Counted from the stretch's first letter, positions 1 to 7,635 are shown. The stretch is 11,342 nucleotides of DNA from Bacteroidota bacterium (GCA_003519545.1 DOWN01000090.1:1-11342), one strand, 5' to 3'. Translations and numbers: made by a program. The notes: a model not told the origin generated them from the letters alone.

Positions 1-42
1 TATTATAATTATTTTGCTTTAAATAATTTTTAATATATCAAG

Positions 43-2223
43 ATGCAAAAACTAATTCCTTTTTTAATTCTTTCCCTTATTTTAATCACAAATATTTCTG
101 TAACTGCTGCTGATACAACTACGATTTCAACTTTACAAATTGGTAAGTTTGGCGGTGATGTGAGAAGTATTCAGTTTGTTAATGCTTCAACCGGTTATGT
201 AGTCGGAGATGATTTATCAAACACAAATTTTAACTTTATTGGTAAAACTACTAATGGCGGAGCTTCATGGTTCAGATTGAACGTTCCTCAGTTAAACAGA
301 AGACCTAATGCTGTAGAATTTATAAACGTTAATACAGGATTCGTTGCAGGGTCAAACGGACTAATGCTCAGAACAACAAACGCAGGATCAACTTGGGATT
401 CTATTAGCGTTGCACCTTATGCTGCAGAACTAAATGATGTTGAGTTCATCGGTTCTGATACCGGTTATGCTTGTGGAATTAATACAACTGCAGCACCGGG
501 TACAATTTTAAAAACTGTTAATGGCGGTTTAACCTGGACAATTAATACCGTTATAAGAAGCACAAGAGAAGCAATTTATGCTTACAGTAATCAACTTGTT
601 ATAACCGTTGGTGCGAGTGGTGTTGTTACAAGAACAACTAACGGTGGTGCAACATGGGACTCTTTAAGATTCGGAACTCTCGCATTATACAGTATCGATG
701 CAGTAGGATTCAGTAAAATGTATATGACAGGTTCTTCTCAGGTTGTATATGTTTCAACTGACAGAGGAGCAAATTTCACTTTGGCATTTGATAACGGTGC
801 TTCACCTTTATATGAAGTTGATTTTGTTGACTCATTGAGAGGTGTTATAGTAGGTTCTAACGGAGTTAATTACAGAACGACTAACGGAGGTACTACCTGG
901 GACTCAACTGATGTTTCACAATTTTCCGCTCAGGTTTTATTTACCTGTTTATATAAATCACCTACAGAAATCTTTGCTGCCGGTGGTCAGGGAAATATTC
1001 TCAGATCAACAAATTCAGGTGTAAGTTATGATTATGTAGAGTCCTCAACAAGAATTCATTCAATTGATTTTGCTGATGCAAATAACGGTGTTGCAGTTGG
1101 ATGGCGAGGTACTGTTTTGAAAACTACAAATGGTGGAGTGAACTGGAGTTATATTAAAGCAATTCAAGGGTTTGAACTTTATGATGTAAAAACTTTTTCT
1201 TCAAATGTTTTTTATGCTTGCGGTGGTAACGGTCAGTTTTATAAAACTACTGACGGTGGAAATACTTTCAGTAATACATCAATTGGTACAACTGCGAATA
1301 CTTTGAAAACTATGTGGTGGTTTAATCAAAACGAAGGATATGTTTGCGGGTTTGACGGAAATGTTGCTTACACAACTAATGCCGGAGCATCTTTTACTAC
1401 TCAATATAGTTTTGGAACTGCTAACAATGATATTGAAGATATATTTTTTATAAATAATACTACCGGTTATGTTACAGGTCAGTTAGGAAAACTTGCTAAG
1501 ACAACTGACAGATTAACTTGGGATAGTTCCGGAATTGACGGACCCGTAAATTCAACAATATGGGAAATGTCATGGACAAGTGCAAACACAGGTTATGCTG
1601 GTTCTTTACATGGATGTATTTATAAAACAACAAACGGAGCAGTTTCTTGGACTTTACAAAATGATACAACAGGTCTAAGAAATCTTGATGTTATAGATAT
1701 TGAAGTTTTAAATGATACCAGCAGAGGTTATGCAGTGAGTGAAGGAGGAAAACTTTATTCATTAGTAAATGCAAACTCATGGAAAACTTATACTACATAT
1801 ATTAATCCATTCAACGGTTCAGAAACTGATTTATGGGGTTTAGATTTTGTTACGAATACACCGGCAACCGCTTCAGGATTTATTTGCGGATATGAAGGTG
1901 CGTTATTAAAAATTAACGTAACCCCGATGACGGATTTAACCGTAAATAATTCTTTGGTTAATGATTATAAATTAAAACAAAATTATCCGAATCCATTTAA
2001 TCCATCTACCACAATCAGTTTTGATTTACCAAAAGATGATTTTGTGAAAATAAAAATTTACGATTTAACCGGAAGATTGATTTCAACATTAATTAATACA
2101 CAACTTAACAAAGGAAGTTATTCTGTTAACTTTAATGCTGGAAATTTATCTTCAGGTGTATATTTTTATATTCTTGAAACAACAGATTTCAAAGATACAA
2201 AACAAATGTTATTGTTAAAATAA
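43..2223 (+). CDS. Secreted YCF48/BNR-repeat protein with T9SS type A C-terminal sorting domain
   Basis: A 726-residue secreted protein. Residues 1-22 form a Sec signal peptide: short polar start, hydrophobic core, then VTA before a likely cleavage. From about residue 40 to 620 there are about twelve copies of a unit ending in a TTNGGxTW-type motif (e.g. near 69-76, 111-118, 198-205, 279-286, 361-368, 529-536), with recurrent GYVVG/GFVAG-like strands. This is the YCF48/BNR seven-bladed propeller pattern known from HCF136/YCF48 proteins, and the number of units suggests two propellers. Residues 644-726 are a T9SS type A sorting domain, with NYPNPFNPSTTI at the start, IYDLTGRLI in the middle and GVYFYILET near the end. 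The protein is therefore inferred to cross the outer membrane through T9SS and be released or attached to the surface. Its ligand is unknown. No Shine-Dalgarno precedes the ATG, and the gene is monocistronic, ending at a strong terminator. Confidence 0.9.
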   Translation: MQKLIPFLILSLILITNISVTAADTTTISTLQIGKFGGDVRSIQFVNASTGYVVGDDLSNTNFNFIGKTTNGGASWFRLNVPQLNRRPNAVEFINVNTGFVAGSNGLMLRTTNAGSTWDSISVAPYAAELNDVEFIGSDTGYACGINTTAAPGTILKTVNGGLTWTINTVIRSTREAIYAYSNQLVITVGASGVVTRTTNGGATWDSLRFGTLALYSIDAVGFSKMYMTGSSQVVYVSTDRGANFTLAFDNGASPLYEVDFVDSLRGVIVGSNGVNYRTTNGGTTWDSTDVSQFSAQVLFTCLYKSPTEIFAAGGQGNILRSTNSGVSYDYVESSTRIHSIDFADANNGVAVGWRGTVLKTTNGGVNWSYIKAIQGFELYDVKTFSSNVFYACGGNGQFYKTTDGGNTFSNTSIGTTANTLKTMWWFNQNEGYVCGFDGNVAYTTNAGASFTTQYSFGTANNDIEDIFFINNTTGYVTGQLGKLAKTTDRLTWDSSGIDGPVNSTIWEMSWTSANTGYAGSLHGCIYKTTNGAVSWTLQNDTTGLRNLDVIDIEVLNDTSRGYAVSEGGKLYSLVNANSWKTYTTYINPFNGSETDLWGLDFVTNTPATASGFICGYEGALLKINVTPMTDLTVNNSLVNDYKLKQNYPNPFNPSTTISFDLPKDDFVKIKIYDLTGRLISTLINTQLNKGSYSVNFNAGNLSSGVYFYILETTDFKDTKQMLLLK

Positions 2224-2231
2224 ATTGTCTG

Positions 2232-2276
2232 AATTTCTCCCTTTTTCGGCTTCTTTTGAAAAGGGAGAAATTTATT
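2232..2276 (+). terminator. Rho-independent terminator after the YCF48-repeat gene
   Basis: A perfect 14-bp stem is formed by 2232-2245 (AATTTCTCCCTTTT) and 2259-2272, with a 13-nt loop. The 3' arm runs into a T-rich stretch (TTTATTACTTT). It lies just after the stop codon at 2223 and separates this gene from the pst operon. The T-tract is imperfect, but the stem is the strongest hairpin I noticed in the window. Confidence 0.8.
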
Positions 2277-2317
2277 ACTTTAATATCAAATTTGTAAATA
2301 CATTATAAGTAAATATG

Positions 2318-2345
2318 TTAACCTGAACTTTACAATTTCTTAACA
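2318..2345 (+). promoter_or_regulatory. Candidate Pho-box-like operator upstream of pstS
   Basis: Three hexamers lie exactly 11 bp apart: TTAACC at 2318, TTTACA at 2329 and TTAACA at 2340. The 11-bp period is that of response-regulator direct repeats in Pho regulons. The hexamer matches the Bacillus PhoP-box consensus TT(A/C/T)A(C/T)A at two of the three copies and is close to the cyanobacterial Pho box core TTAAC. The array ends 34 nt before the pstS ATG, where a PhoB/PhoP-type activator would be expected. The binding role is inferred, and the AT-rich background raises the chance of coincidence. Confidence 0.5.
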
Positions 2346-2366
2346 TTAAGTAATTCAATAATTTCA

Positions 2367-2374
2367 TATTTTTG
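2367..2374 (+). promoter_or_regulatory. Candidate Bacteroidota-type -7 promoter element for pstS
   Basis: TATTTTTG matches the Bacteroidota -7 consensus TAnnTTTG, but no TTG -33 element lies at the usual distance. An activator bound at the 11-bp repeats (2318-2345) could replace it. The element ends only 5 nt before the pstS ATG, so its use would give a nearly leaderless mRNA. A different -10, such as the AT-rich stretch near 2354-2361, is also possible. Confidence 0.3.
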
Positions 2375-2379
2375 TATAT

Positions 2380-3444
2380 ATGAGATTCCTCAAATTGTTT
2401 GTTGTCGCATTATTTTTTCTCTCACTTAACTCTTGCGGAAACAAAACACAAAATCTTGGTGGTTCTAAAAATCCTTTAATAAACGGAGCAGGTGCTACGT
2501 TTCCTTTCCCAATATATTCAAAATGGTTTTATGAATATCATAAAATAAATCCCGATGCGAAAATAAATTATCAGTCAATTGGCAGTGGCGGGGGAGTAAG
2601 GCAAATAACTGAAGGCACGGTTGATTTCGGTGCTTCTGATATGCCTCTGTCTGATAAAGAAATAGATAAAGCAAATAAGAATAACAATAATTCCATTATG
2701 AATATCCCGACTGTAATTGGCAGCGTTGTTATCACTTATAATTTACCCGGAATAGATAAAAATATTAACTTAACTCAGAAAGCAATTGTAGATATATATT
2801 TAGGAAAAATTAAAAAATGGAATGATGAAGAGATTGTTAAAAACAATCCCGGAATAGATTTTCCTGATAAAGATATTTTAGTATGTTACAGAACAGACGG
2901 AAGCGGAACAACTTATGTATTTACAGATTTTTTAGGCAAAGCAAGTCAGGAGTGGAAAGACGGACCGGGTGTTGCGAAGGATGTAAGATTTCCAATCGGT
3001 CAAGGTGCTAAAGGGAATGAAGGTGTAACAGGAATTGTAAAACAAATTGAATATTCCGTCGGTTATGTTGAGTATGTTTATGCGGTTCAAAATAAACTAA
3101 ATTATGCAAATGTTCAGAATCCATTGAATGAATTTATAACTCCTTCGTTAGAGAGTTTAACACTTGCCGCAGATTTTTCAGTTGATAAAATGCCGGATGA
3201 TTTGCGACAATCAATTACAAATGCAAACGGTGCAGGTGCTTATCCTATTTCATCTTATACTTATTTACTTATTTATCAGGAACAGAGAAATCCGAGAAAA
3301 GGAAAAATATTAAAAGAATTTTTAAAATGGTCTATGAATGAAGGTCAGGTTTATGCTAAGAATCTCGGATATGCTCCTTTACCTGAAAGTGTTGTGGCAA
3401 AAAATATTTTGAAGATTGACTCAATAACTTTATCAACAAATTAA
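2380..3444 (+). CDS. pstS: Phosphate ABC transporter substrate-binding lipoprotein PstS
   Basis: A 354-residue periplasmic phosphate-binding protein that delivers inorganic phosphate to the PstCAB importer. Residues 1-19 are a lipoprotein signal peptide with lipobox LNSC, making Cys19 the probable lipidated residue. The classical phosphate-site segments are all present: GAGATF at 36-41, GSGGG at 68-72, GASD at 84-87 (the Asp that contacts phosphate in the family) and RTDGSGTT at 171-178. VGYVEY at 227-232 and a C-terminal PLPESVV segment are also typical. The length is normal for the family. It opens the pst operon, with pstC starting within a few bases of its stop. The ATG is supported by the well-formed signal peptide directly after it. 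There is no Shine-Dalgarno. The upstream 11-bp repeats suggest induction by phosphate starvation. Confidence 0.96.
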   Translation: MRFLKLFVVALFFLSLNSCGNKTQNLGGSKNPLINGAGATFPFPIYSKWFYEYHKINPDAKINYQSIGSGGGVRQITEGTVDFGASDMPLSDKEIDKANKNNNNSIMNIPTVIGSVVITYNLPGIDKNINLTQKAIVDIYLGKIKKWNDEEIVKNNPGIDFPDKDILVCYRTDGSGTTYVFTDFLGKASQEWKDGPGVAKDVRFPIGQGAKGNEGVTGIVKQIEYSVGYVEYVYAVQNKLNYANVQNPLNEFITPSLESLTLAADFSVDKMPDDLRQSITNANGAGAYPISSYTYLLIYQEQRNPRKGKILKEFLKWSMNEGQVYAKNLGYAPLPESVVAKNILKIDSITLSTN

Positions 3445-3454
3445 ATTTAATAAA

Positions 3455-4396
3455 CTGGAACAGACGCAAAAAATAATAAAAAGTAAAAAAAATTTTTCAG
3501 ATTTAATTTTTGAAAATATTACTTTAATTTTTGCTTTACTGATAATAATATTATTACTCGATATTATTTATGAAATGTTTATTAACTCATACCCTTCGCG
3601 TTCACAATTCGGGTTATCATTTATTTTTTCTCAGGACTGGGATCCGGTCAAAGATAAATTCGGTGCATTAGCATTCATATACGGAACTATTGTTTCATCC
3701 ATTATCGCTTTAATTATTTCACTTCCAATAAGTTTAGGAGTTGCGATATTTTTATCCGAAATGGCAGGGAAGTTTCTTAAAACCACTGTAGGATTTTTAG
3801 TTGAGATACTCGCTGCTATTCCAAGTATAATTTTCGGATTTTGGGGATTATTTGTTTTAGTTCCTTTTATGAGAAATTCCGTTCAACCATTCTTAGAAAA
3901 AACTTTAGGATTTATTCCATTGTTTTCAGGTGCGAATATTGGTACCGGAATGTTAACAGCAGGAATTATTTTAGCAATTATGATTACTCCTATTATATCT
4001 GCAATTTCAAGAGACGTTATAAAAGCAATTCCAAAATCACAAAGAGAAGCGGCATACGCACTTGGTGCAACCCGGTGGGAAGCAATTAGAATGGCATTGT
4101 TAAATGCAAAAAGCGGTATATTAGGTGCAACAGTTTTAGGATTTGGAAGAGCAGTAGGGGAGACAATGGCGGTGACTATGGTAATAGGAAACAGAGCACA
4201 GATTTCAGCGGGATTATTCGATCCTGCTTATTCAATGGCATCTGTAATTGCAAATGAATTCGCTGAAGCATCAAAAACCATTCATGTTAGTTCACTTATT
4301 GAAGTTGGTTTATTATTATTTGTAGTTACGTTTATAATAAATTCACTTGCAAGAATTTTAATTTATTCGGCAACCAAAAAATATGATGCTAAATAA
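3455..4396 (+). CDS. pstC: Phosphate ABC transporter permease PstC (probable non-AUG start)
   Basis: One of the two membrane subunits that form the phosphate channel of PstSCAB. The first in-frame ATG is at 3575 (273 residues), but the frame is open back to 3428. The upstream codons encode a basic tail and then a strongly hydrophobic helix (ITLIFALLIIILLLDIIYEM), which is the family's first transmembrane segment. Starting at 3575 would lose it. The only in-frame near-cognate NUG codon before that helix is CTG at 3455, giving 313 residues, close to normal PstC length; I use it here. ATT or ATA starts cannot be excluded. The rest matches PstC: QDWDPVKDKFGALAFIYGT, AAIPSIIFGFWGL, and the EAA loop REAAYALGATRWEA that docks to PstB (about 197-210). 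No Shine-Dalgarno is seen. pstA follows 3 nt after the stop. Function is certain; the start codon is inferred. Confidence 0.9.
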   Translation: MEQTQKIIKSKKNFSDLIFENITLIFALLIIILLLDIIYEMFINSYPSRSQFGLSFIFSQDWDPVKDKFGALAFIYGTIVSSIIALIISLPISLGVAIFLSEMAGKFLKTTVGFLVEILAAIPSIIFGFWGLFVLVPFMRNSVQPFLEKTLGFIPLFSGANIGTGMLTAGIILAIMITPIISAISRDVIKAIPKSQREAAYALGATRWEAIRMALLNAKSGILGATVLGFGRAVGETMAVTMVIGNRAQISAGLFDPAYSMASVIANEFAEASKTIHVSSLIEVGLLLFVVTFIINSLARILIYSATKKYDAK

Positions 4397-4399
4397 TAA

Positions 4400-5272
4400 A
4401 TGACACAAAACGAAATTTTCATATCGGATAAAACTTTAAAATATAGAAAAATAAAAAGTAATTTAGTTTTAACTTTTTGTGTTATCGCAAGTATCTTAAC
4501 CGTGCTTCCTTTATTATATATTTTTTTCTATACAACAGCTTCAGGATTTTCTCATTTAAGTTTGGATTTTTTAATCCAAATGCCAAAACCTGTAGGTGAA
4601 GAAGGTGGTGGTATGGCAAATGCAATCGTGGGAACATTAATTTTAATTGGGTTAGCATCTGTTATAGGGATACCTGTCGGAATTTTATCAGGTATTTATG
4701 TTGCTGAATATTCAGGTGGAATTTTTTCAAACATTGTAAAATTTGTAACTGACGTATTGAGCGGAACACCTTCAATTATAATTGGAATTTTTGCTTATAC
4801 AGTAATTGTTCTTACAACAGGTTCATTCTCTGCTCTTTCAGGAGGATTTGCACTCGGAATTATTATGATTCCGACAGTTACAAGAATTACAGAAGAAATG
4901 CTGAAACTTGTTCCTCAATCAATAAGAGAAGCCTCACTTGCACTCGGAATTTCCAGATGGAGAACGACTCTTAACATAGTATTAAAAACTGCTTTACCGG
5001 GAATTACAACAGGTATCCTTTTGGCAATTGCGAGAATTGCCGGTGAAACAGCACCTCTTCTATTTACTTCATTCGGAAATCAGTTTTTTAGTTTGGCATT
5101 GAATGAACCTATTGCATCATTACCAATACAAATTTATAACTACGCCAAGTCACCTTATACAGACTGGCATCAGCAAGCATGGGCAGGAGCAATGGTTTTA
5201 GTAATGCTCGTATTTGTAATAAACTTAATAGTAAGATTTTTCACAAAAAATAAATTCAGTTCTGAATTATGA
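4400..5272 (+). CDS. pstA: Phosphate ABC transporter permease PstA
   Basis: A 290-residue second permease subunit of the phosphate importer, partner of PstC. It has about six hydrophobic segments, the first at about residues 22-45. Typical PstA signatures are PVGEEGGGMANAIVGTL (64-80), SGTPSIIIGIFAY (121-133), the EAA cytoplasmic loop QSIREASLALGISRW (173-187) that contacts the ATPase, and ARIAGETAPLLFT (211-223). Length is normal. The ATG lies 3 nt after the pstC stop, and its TGA stop overlaps the pstB start by 4 nt (ATGA), a sign of translational coupling. This is the only gene in the window ending in TGA; the others end in TAA. No Shine-Dalgarno is present. Confidence 0.96.
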   Translation: MTQNEIFISDKTLKYRKIKSNLVLTFCVIASILTVLPLLYIFFYTTASGFSHLSLDFLIQMPKPVGEEGGGMANAIVGTLILIGLASVIGIPVGILSGIYVAEYSGGIFSNIVKFVTDVLSGTPSIIIGIFAYTVIVLTTGSFSALSGGFALGIIMIPTVTRITEEMLKLVPQSIREASLALGISRWRTTLNIVLKTALPGITTGILLAIARIAGETAPLLFTSFGNQFFSLALNEPIASLPIQIYNYAKSPYTDWHQQAWAGAMVLVMLVFVINLIVRFFTKNKFSSEL

Positions 5273-6066
5273 TGGAAGAAGAAAACAAAAATAATTCGGA
5301 AGAAAACATTGAAGATAAGTTTTCGATATCAACTGAAAATCTTTCGGTTTATTTCAACGAAAAACCGGCAATTAAAGATATAAATCTTAAAGTCAGGAAT
5401 AAATCAGTAACGGCTATTATCGGACCTTCAGGATGCGGCAAGTCAACTTATTTAAGGTCATTGAATATGATGCATGAGTTAACTCCGACTGCTACTGTTT
5501 ATGGTTCAATTAAAATAAATAACATTGATATTCAGGAATTCGGAGTAATTAATTTAAGAAAAAAAGTTGGAATGGTATTTCAGAAACCAAATCCATTTCC
5601 AACATTATCAATTTATGATAATGTGATTTCAGGTTTGGTTTATACAGGAAGACATTATAAAAAAGATTTGGATGAAAAAGTGGAACGATGTTTAACTGCT
5701 TCGGGTTTATGGAATGAAGTGAAAGACCGGTTAAAAGTTTCTGCGATGACTCTTTCAGGAGGACAGCAACAGAGACTTTGCATTGCAAGAACAATTGCTG
5801 TAAATCCTGATATTATTTTAATGGATGAACCTACAAGTGCTTTAGACCCGATTTCCACTACAAAGATTGAAGAATTAGTTTATAATTTGAAAAAAGAATA
5901 TACGATTATTATTGTTACCCATAATATGCAACAAGCCGCAAGAGTGAGTGATCATACGGCATTTTTTTACTTAGGAAGACTTGTTGAATATTCAAAAACG
6001 AGAACGATTTTTACGAATCCGAAAGAAAAATTAACTGAAGAATACGTTACAGGTAAATTTGGTTAA
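5269..6066 (+). CDS. pstB: Phosphate ABC transporter ATP-binding protein PstB
   Basis: A 265-residue cytoplasmic ATPase that powers phosphate import through PstCA. All ABC motifs are intact: Walker A GPSGCGKST (52-60), Q-loop FQKPNPFP (104-111, a PstB hallmark), signature LSGGQQQR (162-169), Walker B with D-loop IILMDEPTSALD (182-193), and switch His218 in VTHNMQQAARVSD. The first about 18 residues are an acidic, Asn/Glu-rich tail. Two adjacent ATGs (5269 and 5272) could start it; the first overlaps the pstA stop by 4 nt. It is the last recognisable pst gene. No phoU follows, although phoU is the usual next gene in many pst operons. Confidence 0.97.
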   Translation: MMEEENKNNSEENIEDKFSISTENLSVYFNEKPAIKDINLKVRNKSVTAIIGPSGCGKSTYLRSLNMMHELTPTATVYGSIKINNIDIQEFGVINLRKKVGMVFQKPNPFPTLSIYDNVISGLVYTGRHYKKDLDEKVERCLTASGLWNEVKDRLKVSAMTLSGGQQQRLCIARTIAVNPDIILMDEPTSALDPISTTKIEELVYNLKKEYTIIIVTHNMQQAARVSDHTAFFYLGRLVEYSKTRTIFTNPKEKLTEEYVTGKFG

Positions 6067-6094
6067 TTTTTCAAATTGCATAGAGAATTTATAT

Positions 6095-6102
6095 TAATTT
6101 TG
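6095..6102 (+). promoter_or_regulatory. Candidate -7 promoter element upstream of the L,D-transpeptidase gene
   Basis: TAATTTTG fits the Bacteroidota -7 consensus TAnnTTTG. A TTG at 6076-6078 lies 16 nt upstream, slightly short of the usual -33 spacing. The element sits in the 56-nt gap after pstB, 20 nt before the ATG. It could give the downstream genes expression independent of the pst operon. AT-rich spacers yield such matches by chance. Confidence 0.25.
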
Positions 6103-6122
6103 GTATTTTTAATATCAAATAA

Positions 6123-7238
6123 ATGATGGAATTAACAAATCAAAATATAAACGAAAATCTATCTGAAGAAGAAAAATTTTCAGATAATAATGACGGGAAT
6201 AATAAAAGATTATTCTCATTCATTACCCCTATATTATTGATTTTATTTCTTTCCGCAGGAATCTTTTCATCAAGCGAAGAAAAGATAAACACGGATAATA
6301 ACGGATTTTATGAGTTAGGTTCATTCAAACAGCAAGAAAAAAAGATAAATTTATTATCAGAATCAGATTTAACTGCCAAAATAAAAGATACAGTTTATAC
6401 CAATAAAGATAACTGGCTTGAGTTGCGAATTCACGAGCAAATGTTGTATCAGCACTGGAGAGACGGTAGGATTGAAAAATTCCCTATTTCATCCGGAAAT
6501 AAATATTTAAGTGAAAGTGTAGAATCAAGACCCGGCTTATTTGCTATTTTTTACAGAAATCCTCATCACAAGTCAACTCAATACAGTAACGCATCTCTGT
6601 ATCATTTCCAAACATTCAATCAAGGGATAGGATTTCACTCCCTTGACGGAACAGGGTATTATGGTAATTTAGGAGTTAGACCATCTTCACACGGTTGTAT
6701 CAGAATGAAACATGATCACGCAAGAAAATTATTCAATGATTGTGACTTGGGTACGTTAGTTCTTGCTCATAACGGAAATTCACTGAGAACAATCGGATTT
6801 GCTCCTAAAGATATTCCTGTTTCAGATATGCCGAAAGAAGAACAGAGAGAACTCTTGGCAAGAAATCTTTATAATGTTGTTAATGGAAATTATTTTGTTG
6901 AAAACAGAAAATATTTTGTAGTTGATCCAAAAATTATTACAGCACAGGGAATTTATAATGGTTATGATATGAAATTACCTGAGAAACAAAATGCACCGTC
7001 TCATGTTTTTTCTTTCAAACAAATAAGTGACAGAACAGCAAACACAGAAATAGAATTAGACGTTGTAGATTTTGCAACTGCAGATTCAGAATTAAATTTA
7101 AGTGAAATTATAACAAATAAAGAAAACAACGAAAAATCCGGAAAAAAAGAAAAAGATATTACATCCACAGATGCACTGATAAAAAAATATTATCATAACG
7201 CGATTGGGTTTTTACCTTACTTCGGACCAAAAAAATAA
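6123..7238 (+). CDS. Membrane-anchored L,D-transpeptidase (YkuD domain)
   Basis: A 371-residue protein that probably cross-links or modifies peptidoglycan in the periplasm by L,D-transpeptidation (YkuD family). Residues 1-30 are polar and cytoplasmic. About 31-48 form one hydrophobic helix, an uncleaved anchor by appearance. The catalytic region spans about 97-215: an LELRIHEQMLYQ-type opening strand, a conserved His at 172 (GFHSL), and the signature SSHGCIRM at 188-195 with His190, nucleophile Cys192 and Arg194. An unusually long C-terminal part (about 220-371) follows, with a Lys/Glu-rich linker near 330-348 and an ending YYHNAIGFLPYFGPKK. I do not recognise a domain in it. Two adjacent ATGs (6123 and 6126) are possible starts; no Shine-Dalgarno. 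The gene lies 56 nt after pstB and 2 nt before the EthD-like gene, so it may be read with either. Confidence 0.87.
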   Translation: MMELTNQNINENLSEEEKFSDNNDGNNKRLFSFITPILLILFLSAGIFSSSEEKINTDNNGFYELGSFKQQEKKINLLSESDLTAKIKDTVYTNKDNWLELRIHEQMLYQHWRDGRIEKFPISSGNKYLSESVESRPGLFAIFYRNPHHKSTQYSNASLYHFQTFNQGIGFHSLDGTGYYGNLGVRPSSHGCIRMKHDHARKLFNDCDLGTLVLAHNGNSLRTIGFAPKDIPVSDMPKEEQRELLARNLYNVVNGNYFVENRKYFVVDPKIITAQGIYNGYDMKLPEKQNAPSHVFSFKQISDRTANTEIELDVVDFATADSELNLSEIITNKENNEKSGKKEKDITSTDALIKKYYHNAIGFLPYFGPKK

Positions 7239-7240
7239 TT

Positions 7241-7537
7241 ATGACAAAACTTATAGCATTATACAAAAAACCGGAAAATGTAGAGGAATTTGAAAACAAG
7301 TATTTTAATGAACACATTCCACTCGTGAATAAAATGCCCGGTTTAAAAAAAGCAGAGATAACAAGATTAAAAGGCGTTGGAGGTGAAGGCAAATTTTATT
7401 TACAGGCAACAATGTATTTTGATAATGAAGATGCATTGAATGAAGCAATGGCTTCACCTGAAGGAAAAGCATCCGCAAAGAATTTAATGAGTTTTGCAAA
7501 AGATTATGTTACGATGTATATCGGGGAAGATAATTAA
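7241..7537 (+). CDS. EthD-family small protein
   Basis: A 98-residue cytoplasmic protein with no signal peptide or membrane segment. The pattern MTKLIALYKKPENVEEFENKYFNEHIPLVNKMPG, split across residues 1-34, with His25 and a Pro-Gly turn at 33-34, followed by strand-rich sequence and a SPEGKASAKNL helix at 72-82, matches EthD proteins. These are small ferredoxin-like alpha+beta barrel dimers of about 100 residues. EthD was named for a gene needed in ethyl tert-butyl ether degradation, but most family members have no known substrate, so no reaction is assigned. It starts 2 nt after the L,D-transpeptidase stop, suggesting co-transcription; a functional link is not obvious. There is no Shine-Dalgarno and no terminator after it. 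Confidence 0.8.
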   Translation: MTKLIALYKKPENVEEFENKYFNEHIPLVNKMPGLKKAEITRLKGVGGEGKFYLQATMYFDNEDALNEAMASPEGKASAKNLMSFAKDYVTMYIGEDN

Positions 7538-7624
7538 GTATTATAAAGACGAAAATTTTTTTATATTAGGAACAATTTTTGAAAAGACAAGTTTATAAAG
7601 GAAACCTTAAAATATAAAGGGAAA

Positions 7625-7631
7625 AGGGAGG
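7625..7631 (+). promoter_or_regulatory. Strong Shine-Dalgarno of the TonB-family gene
   Basis: AGGGAGG lies 4 nt before the ATG at 7636. It is the strongest ribosome-binding site in the window. Most neighbouring genes have none, so it fixes this start and suggests efficient translation. Confidence 0.75.
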
Positions 7632-7635
7632 CAAG

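Noticed and set aside
241..1640. Repeated ACTAACGGnGG-like DNA segments resembling a repeat array
   Set aside because: The units are coding repeats of the YCF48 propeller blades with divergent sequence between them; they are not a CRISPR or intergenic repeat.
3841..4089. 82-codon ORF on the + strand inside pstC
   Set aside because: It lies wholly within pstC in another frame, has a composition (Tyr/Asn/Arg/Ser-rich) typical of shifted AT-rich coding sequence, and has no ribosome-binding site or recognisable domain.
5549..5858. Antisense ORFs opposite pstB
   Set aside because: They mirror conserved pstB codons (the signature and Walker B region), have no start signals and no plausible protein features.
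6056..6077. Weak inverted repeat AATTTG/CAAATT around the pstB stop codon
   Set aside because: It has only six mostly A/T pairs with a 10-nt loop and no T-run after it, so it is unlikely to be a terminator.
7538..7635. 98-nt spacer before the TonB-family gene examined for a promoter, riboswitch or terminator
   Set aside because: Apart from the Shine-Dalgarno I saw only a 4-bp AAGG/CCTT hairpin near 7598-7608 and AT-rich sequence; nothing strong enough to call.
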